A stretch of 64,000 nucleotides of DNA from Streptomyces sp. MST-110588 (GTDB taxonomy: Bacteria > Actinomycetota > Actinomycetes > Streptomycetales > Streptomycetaceae). The stretch is taken from positions 6,593,501-6,657,500 of the forward strand of contig NZ_CP074380.1 in the NCBI RefSeq assembly GCF_022695595.1, written 5' to 3'. This document shows positions 41,399 through 50,541 of the stretch, in pieces. The position numbers and the translations under genes were made by a program. Under the pieces are notes generated by a model. It was not told the origin of the DNA, did no database searches, and was given only the letters and a program-made list of their open reading frames with translations. Numbering within the stretch: position 1 is the first letter of the stretch; each line of letters begins with the position of its first letter.

Positions 41399-41829
41399 CG
41401 CGCCGGCCGTGCGGAGCGCCGTGAGGCGTTCGCCGTACGAGGACGCTGTGACTCACCGGCCGTACGGGATACCGTGGCCTGCCCGGACCGTACGGACGCC
41501 GGGATGCGTCGGCCGTACGGGAACGCTGTGGCCCGCCGGCCGCAGGGGATACCGGGGCGCGTCGGGATACCGTCGTGTGTCCCGTCCGGGGTGCCGAGGT
41601 CCCGCCCTTGCGTCCGTACCGCCGGACGGCGGGGCCGGTGGAGGTGGCCGGTGGTGGGGCTGCCCCCACCATCCCCTAGGGGGCGGGCGTCAGGGTTAAG
41701 TGGGTGGCTTCCCGGATAGGAACCGCCGCTCTTGATCCGTAGCTTGGGCAGTACACCGTGCCGCTGCGGTGGGCGCGGTCACCTCCCGTGGCCGCGTCGC
41801 CCCTTCGATCCCCTACGGAGGCGATCCCC
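41399..41829. other. Intergenic region with GTACGG-rich imperfect repeats
   Basis: About 430 bp. Two imperfect direct copies of about 36 bp (41440 and 41521, sharing ACGCTGTG, CCGGCCG and GGGATACCG) lie 80 bp apart. A short GGTGGGG/CCCCACC stem occurs near 41650-41670. No convincing gene. Confidence 0.5.
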
Positions 41830-42039
41830 ATGTCCGCCGCGTCCGGCCGGTCAGACATCCCCACGGCCAGGGGTCTGCGCGTGCGGTTGCCGTGGTGGGC
41901 CCTGGCCCTGCCGGTGGTGTGCTTCGGCGCCCTGCTCGCGCTGATAGCGGCCCCTTCGCAGGCGCAGGCCGCGAGCCTGTCCCAAGGTCTCACCTCGCTC
42001 ATACAGTTCTTCGCGCGCCTGTTTCACCTGAGCTCCTGA
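41830..42039 (+). CDS. Small exported or single-helix membrane peptide, unknown function
   Basis: 69 residues from ATG 41830, with GGAGG 8 nt upstream. A basic head (PTARGLRVRLP) precedes a hydrophobic segment WWALALPVVCFGALLALIAA (about 22-41) and an AQAAS signal-peptidase-like site (about 45). A short amphipathic tail, LTSLIQFFARLFHLSS, follows. If cleaved, the mature peptide is only about 22 residues. It lies 87 bp before sixA. Family unknown, but start, codon bias and signal-like features support a real gene. Confidence 0.65.
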   Translation: MSAASGRSDIPTARGLRVRLPWWALALPVVCFGALLALIAAPSQAQAASLSQGLTSLIQFFARLFHLSS

Positions 42040-42126
42040 CGTCTCATGTCACCCGGTCGTCACCCTGCCGGGGGAGCGCCCCAACACCCCGCGCCCCGCG
42101 CCGCGTTTCGTGCGAAGCTGGGGAAC

Positions 42127-42645
42127 ATGAGCGTCGATACACCTCGCCGGATCGTCCTTCTCCGACATGCCAAGGCCGAGTGGTCGCAGGAGAGCGACCA
42201 TGAGCGCCCGCTCGCCGAACGTGGCCGCAAGGACGCCCCGATCGCCGGCCGCCGGCTCGCCGGAGCCGGCATCACCCCTGACCTGACCCTGTGCTCCACG
42301 GCCCTGCGCACCCGCGAGACCTGGAAACTCGTCGCCCCGGAGCTGCCGCAGCGGCCCCGGACGGTCTATGAGGAGCGGCTCTACGAGGCGTCGATCGGCG
42401 AACTGATCGCGGTGGTCAACGAGGTTCCCGACGAGGTGAACGACCTGCTGCTGGTCGGGCACAACCCGGGCATGCAGGGGATGGCCGACGTCCTGGCGGG
42501 CGAGGCGGAAGGCGACCTGCTGGTCCGGCTGAACAGCCGCGGCTTCCCGACCGCCTCCGTCGCGGTGCTGACCTTCAACGGCTCCTGGAAGTCCGTCGAG
42601 CCCGGCGTGGCCCGGCTGGTCGCCTACTGGCCGCCGCACGAGTAA
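42127..42645 (+). CDS. SixA-type histidine phosphatase
   Basis: 172 residues. The histidine-phosphatase motif LLRHAKAEW (RHG-type, about 12-20), STALRTRETW (about 58) and LLLVGHNPGMQGMADVLAG (second catalytic His, about 103-120) match the SixA branch. SixA removes phosphate from histidine in phosphorelays or from other small substrates. ATG 42127 has only GGGGAAC upstream, so translation may be leaderless. Confidence 0.88.
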   Translation: MSVDTPRRIVLLRHAKAEWSQESDHERPLAERGRKDAPIAGRRLAGAGITPDLTLCSTALRTRETWKLVAPELPQRPRTVYEERLYEASIGELIAVVNEVPDEVNDLLLVGHNPGMQGMADVLAGEAEGDLLVRLNSRGFPTASVAVLTFNGSWKSVEPGVARLVAYWPPHE

Positions 42646-42909
42646 CCGGCCCCGGCCGTACGCGGCCTGTCCGGGCGCCGAGCCCGTGCCTGCCCTCCTG
42701 CCCGGGCCCGCGCTTGCCGTCCGGATGGCCGGATGCCCGGACGTCCGGACCGTCTGTTTCCTGTTTCCGCTGTTCCGACATGGTCAGGACCCCGGCGCCG
42801 AGTGTGCGCGGCCGGGGCCCTGACCGTACGGAGGAGGGCCCGCGCGGTCCGCCGTACGGGGCTCGGCCGCCGTACGTGTTCCCCGTGGTCCCGGCCGTTG
42901 TCCGCGACC

Positions 42910-44157
42910 TCAGTCGTCGTGGGTGTCCGCAGCCTCGACCTCTTCGCGGGTGATGCCCAGCAGATACAGCACGGTGTCCAGGAACGGCACGTTCACGGCG
43001 GTGTGGGCGGCCTCCCGTACGACCGGTTTGGCGTTGAAGGCCACGCCCAGGCCCGCCGTGTTGAGCATGTCCAGGTCGTTGGCGCCGTCACCGATCGCCA
43101 CGGTCTGCGCCAGCGGCACCCCGGCCTGGCGCGCGAAGCTGCGCAGCAGCCGCGCCTTGCCCGCCCGGTCCACGATGTCGCCGGTCACCCGGCCGGTGAG
43201 CCGTCCGTCGACGATCTCCAGCGTGTTGGCGGAGGCGAAGTCCAGGCCCAGCTCCTCCTTGAGCGCGTCGGTGACCTGGGTGAAGCCGCCCGAGACCACG
43301 CCGACCTGGTAGCCCAGGTGCTTGAGGGTACGGACGAGCGTACGGGCGCCGGGAGTGAGCCGTACCTCCTTGCGCACCTTCTCCACCACCGAGGCGTCCA
43401 GGCCCTCCAGCAGCGCGACCCGGGCGTGCAGCGACTGCTCGAAGTCCAGCTCGCCGCGCATGGCCGCGGCCGTCACCTCGGCGACCTCCTCCTCGCAGCC
43501 GGCGTGCGCCGCGAAGAGCTCGATCACCTCGTCCTGGATGAGGGTGGAGTCGACGTCCATGACGACCAGCCGCTGGGCGCGGCGCTGAAGACCGGCGGCC
43601 ACCACCGCCACGTCCACGCCCAGGACCGCCGCCTCGGTGGCCAGGGCGGTGCGCAGCAGGTCCGTAGGGGCGCCGGACACCGCGAACTCCACGGCGGTGA
43701 CCGGGTACTTGGCGAGCCGGAAGATGCGGTCGATGTTGCCGCCGGTGCCGGTGATGGCGGCGGCGATCGCGGCGGTGGACTCGGCGGTGAGGGGGTGACC
43801 CAGGACCGTGACGTGCGAACGGCCGGTGCCGCGCGGCCGGTTGTCACCGATGCCGGAGATGATCTCCGCCTGGAGGCGGAGGGACTCGGCCCAACTGTGC
43901 ACCGTGGCGCGCAGGTCGCCCTCGGTGGAGCCGGACGAGCCGACGGCGGGCGAGGGTGCGGTGATCAGCACGCACAGGACGATGCGGCCCCGGGTGACGA
44001 CCTGCTCGATGTCCACGACATCGACGGAGTAGGCGGCGAGGGTGTCGAAGAGACCTGCGGTGATGCCGGGCCGGTCCTTCCCGAAGATCTTGACGAGAAG
44101 AGTCGGTACGTCATCGCCCGGTACGGCGGTGGCAGGCTGGGTCTGCGATGCGCTCAT
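42910..44157 (-). CDS. serB: Phosphoserine phosphatase with ACT domains
   Basis: 415 residues. Two ACT-like regulatory modules (VPTLLVKIFGKDRPGITAGL, about 17-100, and SHVTVLGHPLTAES, about 112-185) precede a HAD phosphatase domain. That domain has the nucleophile motif VVMDVDSTLIQDEVIELFA (about 197), VGVVSGGFTQV (about 290) and AIGDGANDLDML (about 365). It makes L-serine from phosphoserine; ACT domains usually mediate feedback. A TACCGT -10 candidate lies 9 nt upstream of ATG 44157, implying a very short leader. Confidence 0.95.
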   Translation of the reverse strand: MSASQTQPATAVPGDDVPTLLVKIFGKDRPGITAGLFDTLAAYSVDVVDIEQVVTRGRIVLCVLITAPSPAVGSSGSTEGDLRATVHSWAESLRLQAEIISGIGDNRPRGTGRSHVTVLGHPLTAESTAAIAAAITGTGGNIDRIFRLAKYPVTAVEFAVSGAPTDLLRTALATEAAVLGVDVAVVAAGLQRRAQRLVVMDVDSTLIQDEVIELFAAHAGCEEEVAEVTAAAMRGELDFEQSLHARVALLEGLDASVVEKVRKEVRLTPGARTLVRTLKHLGYQVGVVSGGFTQVTDALKEELGLDFASANTLEIVDGRLTGRVTGDIVDRAGKARLLRSFARQAGVPLAQTVAIGDGANDLDMLNTAGLGVAFNAKPVVREAAHTAVNVPFLDTVLYLLGITREEVEAADTHDD

Positions 44158-44276
44158 GGTGCTCTTACGGTATCCGGCGCGCGCCGGACGCCGTACGGGT
44201 GTCCGGGGTGCGGACGCTCCGGCCCGCCTCCGGACCGCTGCGCACCCCCCCCGTATCAGCGTCGGCCGCCCCCGGC

Positions 44277-46330
44277 TCAGCGCCGGCCGCCGGGCCGCCC
44301 CGGCGGCGGCGGTTCGCCGGGCGGCTCGTACCGGTCGCGCCGCGGGGGCTTGCGGGGCCGCGCCGGGGGCGGCATCGGTACGCCGCTCACCGTCGGCGCC
44401 GAGTACCGGTCCGGCGGCGGCTGCGCCTGCCCTGACTGCCCCTGTCCCGGCTGCTCCCGTTCCGGGGGCCACGCCTGTTCCTGACCTGAGGGTTCCGTCT
44501 GCTCCCGCCCTCCCGGCCACTCCTGCGGCCCCGGCGGCTGCGGTGGCTGCGGCGCCCCCGGCCACTGCGGCGGCTGGGAGGGCTGTGCGGAGGGTGGCGG
44601 CTGCGCAGGCGCCGGCGGCTGCGCAGGGCGGGACGGCGGCAGTGGTCGCAGATACGGATTCGTCTCGGCGTGCGGCGGCCGGTGCACCGGGGAGGGGGTG
44701 TACGGCCCCGGCTCGGCGGGCCCGTAACCGCCCTGTCCTTGCCCTTGCCTCCGCCCCCGCCCCCGCGTCTCGTACGTCCCGTAGGCCGCGGGCCCGTAAG
44801 CAGACGGCCCGGAGGCTTCGGGCATACCGGGCACCCCGGCGGGCCGCCCGTCCTCGTACCCGTATCCGTACCCGTCGTCCCTCCGGTCCTCGGGAGGCCG
44901 TGCCGCCACCATGGCCCGGTGCCCCGCGGCCCCCGTCGCACAGGCCAGCAGCGCGCCCAGCAGCCCCGCCGCCGCGCCCCACACCGCCCCCAGCGCCAGT
45001 GCCATCGGCACGCTGCCGCGCAGCTCGACACTCGCCCCCACGGCGTCGAACCCGAAGACCGAGAGTCCGGCGTCGGCCGAGACATGCGTCAGACGGACCA
45101 GCAGCGGCAGGGCGAGCGCGGTCGCCCCCGCCAGCGGCAGCGCGCAGCGGAGCGCGTACGACAGCACCGGTACACCCTTCCGGGGCGTGCGGACCGCCGT
45201 GAACACCCCGGCCAGCAGCATCGCCAGCGCCGCCGCGACGGCCAGCAGCCAGACCCGGCCGTCCAGCTCGGCCATCCGCCCGACGGTGATCACCTTGCCG
45301 TTCCCGCCGGCCAGCAGCCGGTCGACCGGGTCCGGCAGCAGATGCGTCAGTACGCCGGAGGCGGTGCCGCGCCAGGGGACGAAAAGGCCGAGCGGCAGGC
45401 CGAGCCAGACGCCGTTCGGGGCGCCGAGCAGGGCCCCGCCCAGGACCCGCCGCGGGTGGTCGTCACCGATCGCGGCGTACGCGCCCGCCGCCAGCCCGGC
45501 GGCCACCGCCAGCACCAGGACCGCGACGAGCGAGGAGACCGCGGGCTGTACGAGCCGGCGGGCGCGGTCCAGCGCGCGGGGGAGCAGGGCCCGCCGGTCG
45601 GCCGCGAGCGCGATGATCAGCACGCCCAGCACCCAGACGGCGCCGCCCACGAGCGAGGCGCCGGTGTTCACCTGGAAGCCCACGGCCGCCTTGGCGTCGA
45701 TGAGGTCCGCGATACGGCCCGGGAGGCCGCCGTCGCCACCGTCCCCACCGCCACCGTCCCCACCGCCCCCGATTCCGCCGAGGCCGAGGTCGCCCAGGCC
45801 GTCCCGGAGCTTGTCGATCAGCCCTCCGCCTCCGCCCCCGGCGCCTCCCCCAGGCCACCCAGACCCCCCAGGCCGCCCAGCGTCTTGCCGTCGATTGTTA
45901 TGGAGTCGTGTCCGGCCCAGGCCAGCCCGCCGAGCAGGGCCACGAACAGTGCCGCCAACACTCCGATGCGCACCGCCAGTTCGGGCCCGCCCAGCACGCC
46001 GGCCCGGCGCAGCGAGCGTACGAAGATCCATCCGAGCAGCAGAGCCCCCACGAGACTCACACCCAACGGCGCGATGTCAATGGCGGTTCTGGTCGCCTCA
46101 CCTTTCAGTCCGAAGGCGCTCACATCGCCGGAAGGCGTCACGGAACCGCCCACGGCCAGCGCGACGGCCGCCGCCGTCATCGCGCCGAGCGAACCGGCCG
46201 CATCCGCGTCCAGCAGATGCAGTCCCAGCGCCGCGATGCCGGCCATCGCGAGAAAAGCCCAGCTCACCGCGGCGACGGCGGACAGCACCGCGTCACCCCA
46301 GCGAATCCGTGTGGTCTCCCCGACGGTCAT
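44277..46330 (-). CDS. Streptophobe-family polytopic membrane protein, frameshifted
   Basis: The N-terminal part starts at ATG 46330 (MTVGETTRIRWGDAVLSAVA) and has helices up to residue about 150. It then breaks off in a Gly-rich linker. The second part, LIDKLRDGLGDLGLGG onward, contains seven or more helices and lies in the adjacent frame. One extra base in the C5 run at 45835-45839 fuses them into about 680 residues. Architecture and Streptomyces-only feel match the streptophobe family (function unknown). The C-terminal 200 residues are a Pro/Gln/Gly-rich cytoplasmic tail. It is divergent from the FHA-ABC exporter. Confidence 0.78.
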
Positions 46331-46559
46331 GGCAGCCCCCGATCGGTACCGACTTGCCCGGAACGCGCATGATCCGTTGATCCGTACGGATCCATGGGCG
46401 CTTCCTACTCTCCGGGGGTGTTTCGCCGCCGTCAACGGGACCGTCGCACAGGCCCTCCACGGCCCGGTTTCCGCTCCGGGCACCGCGCCTGAAATAGTTC
46501 CCCACGATGTTCGCCATCCCTAGACTTCCCATACAGGGCGTCACTCGGGGGACTATGTA

Positions 46560-49250
46560 ATGGGGCATGGAGTGCCTGAACTCGTACTCGAATTGAACGG
46601 AAGGACCTGGACGCTCGATCCGTCCCGGTCCTACAGCCTGGGCCGTGACCCGCAGGGCGACATGGTGCTCGACGACGCCAGAGTCTCCTGGCGGCACGCC
46701 ACCGTCCGCTGGGACGGGCGCAGTTGGCTCATCGAAGACCAGGGCAGCACCAACGGGACGTACGTCCAGGGCCGGCGGATCCACCAGATGGAGATCGGCC
46801 CCGGCTCGACCGTGCACCTGGGCAACGCCACCGACGGCCCCCGGCTGACCCTGTCGGGCAGTGCCGCCCCGGCCGCCGACCTCTACAGCGCGCACACGGC
46901 CATGGCTCCGCGGCAGAGCCGGCCGGCCCCGGCGCAGCAGGGCGGCCCGGGCTGGGCGGCGCCGCCGCAGGCCCAGCAGCCGCCCGTACAGCAGCCGCCG
47001 CTCCACCAGGCCCCGGCCCAGCAGGGCTGGCAGCCGCCTCAGCAGCAGGCGCCGCAGGCACCGTACGTCCCGCAGCAGCAGTCGCCCTCGCAGCAGTACC
47101 CCCAGCAGCAGACGCCGCAGCAGCAGATGCCGCAGCAGGGGATCCCGCGTCAGGGCGCGGCGGCCGGGCAGACCCGGGAGCGCCCAGGGCGCGAGGGCGG
47201 CGCCGTGGGCCCGGGGCCGGGCGGTGCCGTGCCGCCGGTCTACGGCGACCGCAGCCCGACCACCTTCCACCGCCTGGACCTCGGCCGCGTCATGCGCATC
47301 GGCCGTGCCCTGGAGAACGAGCTGGTCGTCTCCGACCTCCAGGTCTCCCGCTACCACGCGGAATTCCGGGCCACGCCCGACGGCCGCTTCGAGATCCGCG
47401 ACCTGGGCAGCCACAACGGTACGTACGTCAACGGCCAGCCGGTCCCCAAGTCCGGCAGCACCCTCATCGGCCCGAACGACATCATCGGCGTCGGTCACTC
47501 CACCTTCCGGCTGGTCGAGGACCGCCTGGAGGAGTTCGTCGACACCGGTGAGGTCTCCTTCTCGGCCCGCCACCTCACCGTCACCGTCGAGGGCGGCAAG
47601 CAGATCCTCAAGGACGTCTCCTTCGGCGTCCCGGAGAAGTCGCTGATCGCCGTCATCGGCCCGTCCGGCTCCGGCAAGTCGACCCTGCTCAAGGCGCTGA
47701 CCGGCTACCGCCCGGCGGACCAGGGCGACGTCCTGTACGACAACCGGAACCTGTACAAGCAGTTCGCCGAGCTGCGCCAGCGCATCGGCCTGGTCCCGCA
47801 GGACGACATCCTCCACAAGGAGCTGACCGTCCAGAAGGCCCTGCGGTACGCGGCCAAGCTCCGCTTCCCCGGCGACACCGCCGAGGCCGAGCGCGAGGCC
47901 CGTATCGACGAGGTGCTGCGCGAGCTCAAGCTCGACATCCACAAGGACAAGAAGGTCACCTCGCTCTCCGGCGGCCAGCGCAAGCGTGTCTCGGTGGCCC
48001 TGGAGCTGCTGACCAAGCCGTCGCTGATCTTCCTGGACGAGCCGACCTCCGGCCTGGACCCGGGCATGGACCGCGACGTCATGCAGTTGCTGCGCGGACT
48101 GGCCGACGACGGCCGTACGGTCCTGGTGGTCACCCACTCGGTGGCCGAGCTGGCCCTGTGCGACAAGCTGCTGGTGATGGCGCCGGGCGGCGGCGTGGCC
48201 TACTTCGGCCCGCCCGAGGAGGCGCTGAACTTCTTCCAGTACGACACGTGGGCGGATGTCTTCTCGGCCTTCGAGAACTACCGGGACTACGACTGGATGG
48301 GCCGCTGGCGCGGCTCCCCGCACTACCAGATGTACGCGGCCGACATCGACGCCGTCGCCCCGCAGTCGGTGGCGGTCCAGCCGCCCCCGGCCCGTATGCA
48401 GAAGTCGCAGAGCTGGGGCTCGCAGTTGTGGACGCTGATGCGGCGCTACGTCTCCGTGCTCGCCTCCGACCGCGGCTTCCTGGGGCTGATGCTGATACTC
48501 CCCGCCGTCCTCGGCGTGGTCTCGATCCTCATCCCCAGCGACTTCGGCCTGGGCTACGGCCCGGTGAAGAAGGGCCGTACGAACCGCGACGCCAGCACGA
48601 TCATGCTGATCCTGGCGGTCGGCATGTGCTTCTCGGGCGCGGCCAACTCCGTCCGTGAGCTGATCAAGGAGCGGGTCATCTACGAGCGCGAGCGGGCCAC
48701 CGGCCTGTCCCGCTCGGCGTACCTGATGTCCAAGGTGATCGTCCTCGGCGTCGTCACGGCCGTCCAGGGCGTGATCATCGCGGCCATCGGCTTCACCCCG
48801 CGCAAGATGCCCACCGAAGGCGTCCTGTTCAAGGACCTGCCGGCCGTGGAGATGGCGCTGGCGATCATCGCGCTCGGCTTCACCTCGATGATGTTCGGCC
48901 TGATCATCTCCGCGCTGGTCAAGACGGCCGAGAAGACCATGCCGCTGCTGGTCATGTTCGCCATCGTCCAGGTCGTCTTCACCGGCGTCCTCTTCCAGCT
49001 CTTCGACACTGTCGGCGTCGCCCAGGTCGCCTGGCTGATGCCCTCGCGCTGGGCGGTCGCGGCGATGGGCGCCACCGCCGACATGAACACGCTGCTCCCG
49101 TGGGAGGCGGGCAACCCCGACCCGCTGTGGAAGCACACCACCGGCGTGTACGTGATGGACATGATCATCCTCCTCGGGCTGGGCGTCGCCCTGGCCTTCG
49201 TCGTGGCCCGGCTGCTGCGCCGCCACGAACCGGAGGTCATGCGCAAGTAA
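46560..49250 (+). CDS. FHA-FHA-ABC2 transporter (Rv1747-like)
   Basis: 896 residues. FHA domain 1 (about 10-100, YSLGRDP and STNGTYV) and FHA domain 2 (about 230-320, MRIGRALENELVVSD and SHNGTYV) flank a Gln/Pro-rich linker (about 115-225). The ATPase domain has GPSGSGKST (about 366), LSGGQRKR (about 467) and FLDEPTSGLDPG (about 490). Six helices of an ABC-2 permease occupy about 635-890. The layout equals mycobacterial Rv1747, an exporter regulated by Ser/Thr kinases through its FHA domains. ATG 46560 has GGGGGA 8 nt upstream. A TAGACT -10 candidate lies at about 46519. Confidence 0.94.
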   Translation: MGHGVPELVLELNGRTWTLDPSRSYSLGRDPQGDMVLDDARVSWRHATVRWDGRSWLIEDQGSTNGTYVQGRRIHQMEIGPGSTVHLGNATDGPRLTLSGSAAPAADLYSAHTAMAPRQSRPAPAQQGGPGWAAPPQAQQPPVQQPPLHQAPAQQGWQPPQQQAPQAPYVPQQQSPSQQYPQQQTPQQQMPQQGIPRQGAAAGQTRERPGREGGAVGPGPGGAVPPVYGDRSPTTFHRLDLGRVMRIGRALENELVVSDLQVSRYHAEFRATPDGRFEIRDLGSHNGTYVNGQPVPKSGSTLIGPNDIIGVGHSTFRLVEDRLEEFVDTGEVSFSARHLTVTVEGGKQILKDVSFGVPEKSLIAVIGPSGSGKSTLLKALTGYRPADQGDVLYDNRNLYKQFAELRQRIGLVPQDDILHKELTVQKALRYAAKLRFPGDTAEAEREARIDEVLRELKLDIHKDKKVTSLSGGQRKRVSVALELLTKPSLIFLDEPTSGLDPGMDRDVMQLLRGLADDGRTVLVVTHSVAELALCDKLLVMAPGGGVAYFGPPEEALNFFQYDTWADVFSAFENYRDYDWMGRWRGSPHYQMYAADIDAVAPQSVAVQPPPARMQKSQSWGSQLWTLMRRYVSVLASDRGFLGLMLILPAVLGVVSILIPSDFGLGYGPVKKGRTNRDASTIMLILAVGMCFSGAANSVRELIKERVIYERERATGLSRSAYLMSKVIVLGVVTAVQGVIIAAIGFTPRKMPTEGVLFKDLPAVEMALAIIALGFTSMMFGLIISALVKTAEKTMPLLVMFAIVQVVFTGVLFQLFDTVGVAQVAWLMPSRWAVAAMGATADMNTLLPWEAGNPDPLWKHTTGVYVMDMIILLGLGVALAFVVARLLRRHEPEVMRK

Positions 49251-49267
49251 CGCGCGCCCGTATGCGC

Positions 49268-49310
49268 GACGCCGAGGGGCGGCACCCTGTGGGTGCCGCC
49301 CCTCGGCGTC
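49268..49310. terminator. Strong terminator after the FHA-ABC gene
   Basis: Perfect 20-bp arms (49268-49287 and 49291-49310, GACGCCGAGGGGCGGCACCC) with a TGT loop, between convergent genes, so likely bidirectional. Confidence 0.93.
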
Positions 49311-49378
49311 GTCATGCCGCTCCGTATGCCGCTTGGCCCCACCGCTTCGTCCGCGGCGCAGCGGTGTGCTCCCGTGGC

Positions 49379-50113
49379 TCAGTAGGCCGAGTTGACGTTG
49401 TCCATCGAGCCGTACGTCGCAGCCGCGTAGTTGCAGGCGGCGACGATGTTGGCGACCGGGTCGAAGATGTCCCAGGAGGTGCCCTCGACGTGGTATGCCT
49501 GGAAGGTCGGGTCGATGACCTGGAGCAGACCCTTGGACGGGGTGCCCTGCACCGCGTTGGAGTCGTAGTTGTTCACGGCCTGCGGGTTACCGGTCGACTC
49601 CCGCATGATGTTGCGGTAGAGACCGTCGTACGAGCCGGGGATGCCGTGCTTGGCCATGATGTCCAGCGCCTCCCGGATCCAGCCGTCCAGGTCGTTGCTG
49701 TAGGTCTTGGCGACCGGCGCGGGCTCCGGGGCGGCGGCGCGCTCGGCGGACCGGCTCGCGGCCTCCTTGTCCTTGCGCTCCTGCTCCGCCTTGGCCTTCG
49801 CGTCGGCCTCCGCCTTGGCGCGGGCCTCGTCCTCGGCCTTCTTCTTCTGGGCGTCCGCCTCGCCGCGCGCCTTCTTGGCCGACTCGTCGGCCGCGCGGGC
49901 GATGGCCTCCTGCTGGGCCTTGGCGGCGGTGTCCACCGAGCTGACGGCGACCTTCTTGGCGGCCGGGGCGGCGGCCTGGTCGCCGCTGGCACCGGCCGAG
50001 CCCGGGACGAGCGCGAAGACCAGGGCCGCGGCACCGGCCGTGGCGACGCCCGCGGCGGAGAGCTTGTGGGTCCGGTTCAGGCGGGCGTAGCCAGGAATGG
50101 GGTGCTTGGGCAT
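49379..50113 (-). CDS. Secreted lytic transglycosylase-like (SLT) protein with coiled coil
   Basis: 244 residues. A signal peptide (about 20-42, ending GSAGAS) precedes a long Ala/Lys/Glu coiled coil (about 60-125). A C-terminal SLT-type lysozyme-fold domain (about 140-244) has IMRESTGNPQAVNNYDSNA (catalytic Glu in RESTG), KGLLQVIDPTFQAYH and ANIVAACNYAAATYG. It cleaves peptidoglycan outside the membrane, likely in growth or spore germination. ATG 50113 has a modest AAGAGG site; the leader is about 90 nt. Confidence 0.9.
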   Translation of the reverse strand: MPKHPIPGYARLNRTHKLSAAGVATAGAAALVFALVPGSAGASGDQAAAPAAKKVAVSSVDTAAKAQQEAIARAADESAKKARGEADAQKKKAEDEARAKAEADAKAKAEQERKDKEAASRSAERAAAPEPAPVAKTYSNDLDGWIREALDIMAKHGIPGSYDGLYRNIMRESTGNPQAVNNYDSNAVQGTPSKGLLQVIDPTFQAYHVEGTSWDIFDPVANIVAACNYAAATYGSMDNVNSAY

Positions 50114-50210
50114 GACGGAGTAAGACCTCTTCCAATGGGTGACGTCGCAGTGGCCGGGGCGGCGTCTGAACGCCGGGTGTCTGAGCCGCGGCGCCGTGCG
50201 ACGGGAGCCA

Positions 50211-50239
50211 TTGTTAGCGGTCGAAAATTAACTGGGCAA
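50211..50239 (-). promoter_or_regulatory. Promoter candidate for the transglycosylase gene
   Basis: On the minus strand TTGCCC (50234-50239) and TAACAA (50211-50216) are separated by 17 bp, in a locally AT-rich stretch, about 100 bp upstream of the start codon. Confidence 0.4.
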
Positions 50240-50374
50240 CGACGTCATCTACGACCGGGGATAGTGGAACCCATCGGCCGCCGAATGCGTCCGCAGCGGT
50301 CGCAGCCCAGCTCACACAGCTTTTACAGGTCCACTAAGCGCGATCGTAAGTGACCTGCGTCCTATGTGCGGGCT

Positions 50375-50407
50375 CACACCGGGCGGGGGTGTGGCTCGCC
50401 CGGTGTG
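50375..50407. terminator. Hairpin in the transglycosylase/nitroreductase gap
   Basis: 11-bp perfect arms CACACCGGGCG and CGCCCGGTGTG with an 11-nt loop. It may end nitroreductase transcription. Confidence 0.5.
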
Positions 50408-50541
50408 ATCGCAGTTGCACATTCCGTCAGTGCTGATTTCCCCTGCGTGGCCGATCGGCCCGGGCCGCGGCCCGCGGGACCGGCCCGTCGGTCTCGCCGG
50501 TCGGTCCCGGGCCCTGGATCTCAGACCCCGGGCCCCGGGTC

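Larger units (their letters stand above)
50114..50541. other. Intergenic region upstream of the transglycosylase gene
   Basis: About 430 bp, less GC-rich than average around 50215-50240. It holds a promoter candidate (50211-50239), a hairpin at 50375-50407 and a short near-palindrome, AGACCCCGGGCCCCGGGTCT, at about 50519-50540. The last is at the end of the nitroreductase gene and may be its terminator. I found no c-di-AMP (ydaO) riboswitch pattern. Confidence 0.5.

Noticed and set aside
41409..41699. 96-codon ORF in the GTACGG-rich gap
   Set aside because: It is built from imperfect DNA repeats, is Arg/Gly/Pro-rich, has no ribosome site, and codon bias does not favour this frame.
46293..49226. 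Minus-strand frame of almost 1000 codons opposite the FHA-ABC gene
   Set aside because: Antisense of Walker and FHA motifs, no start with a ribosome site, and no recognisable domain.
50114..50400. c-di-AMP (ydaO) riboswitch in the leader of the transglycosylase gene
   Set aside because: Such genes often have one in Streptomyces, but I could not find the conserved loop motifs, and the predicted leader is only about 90-100 nt.
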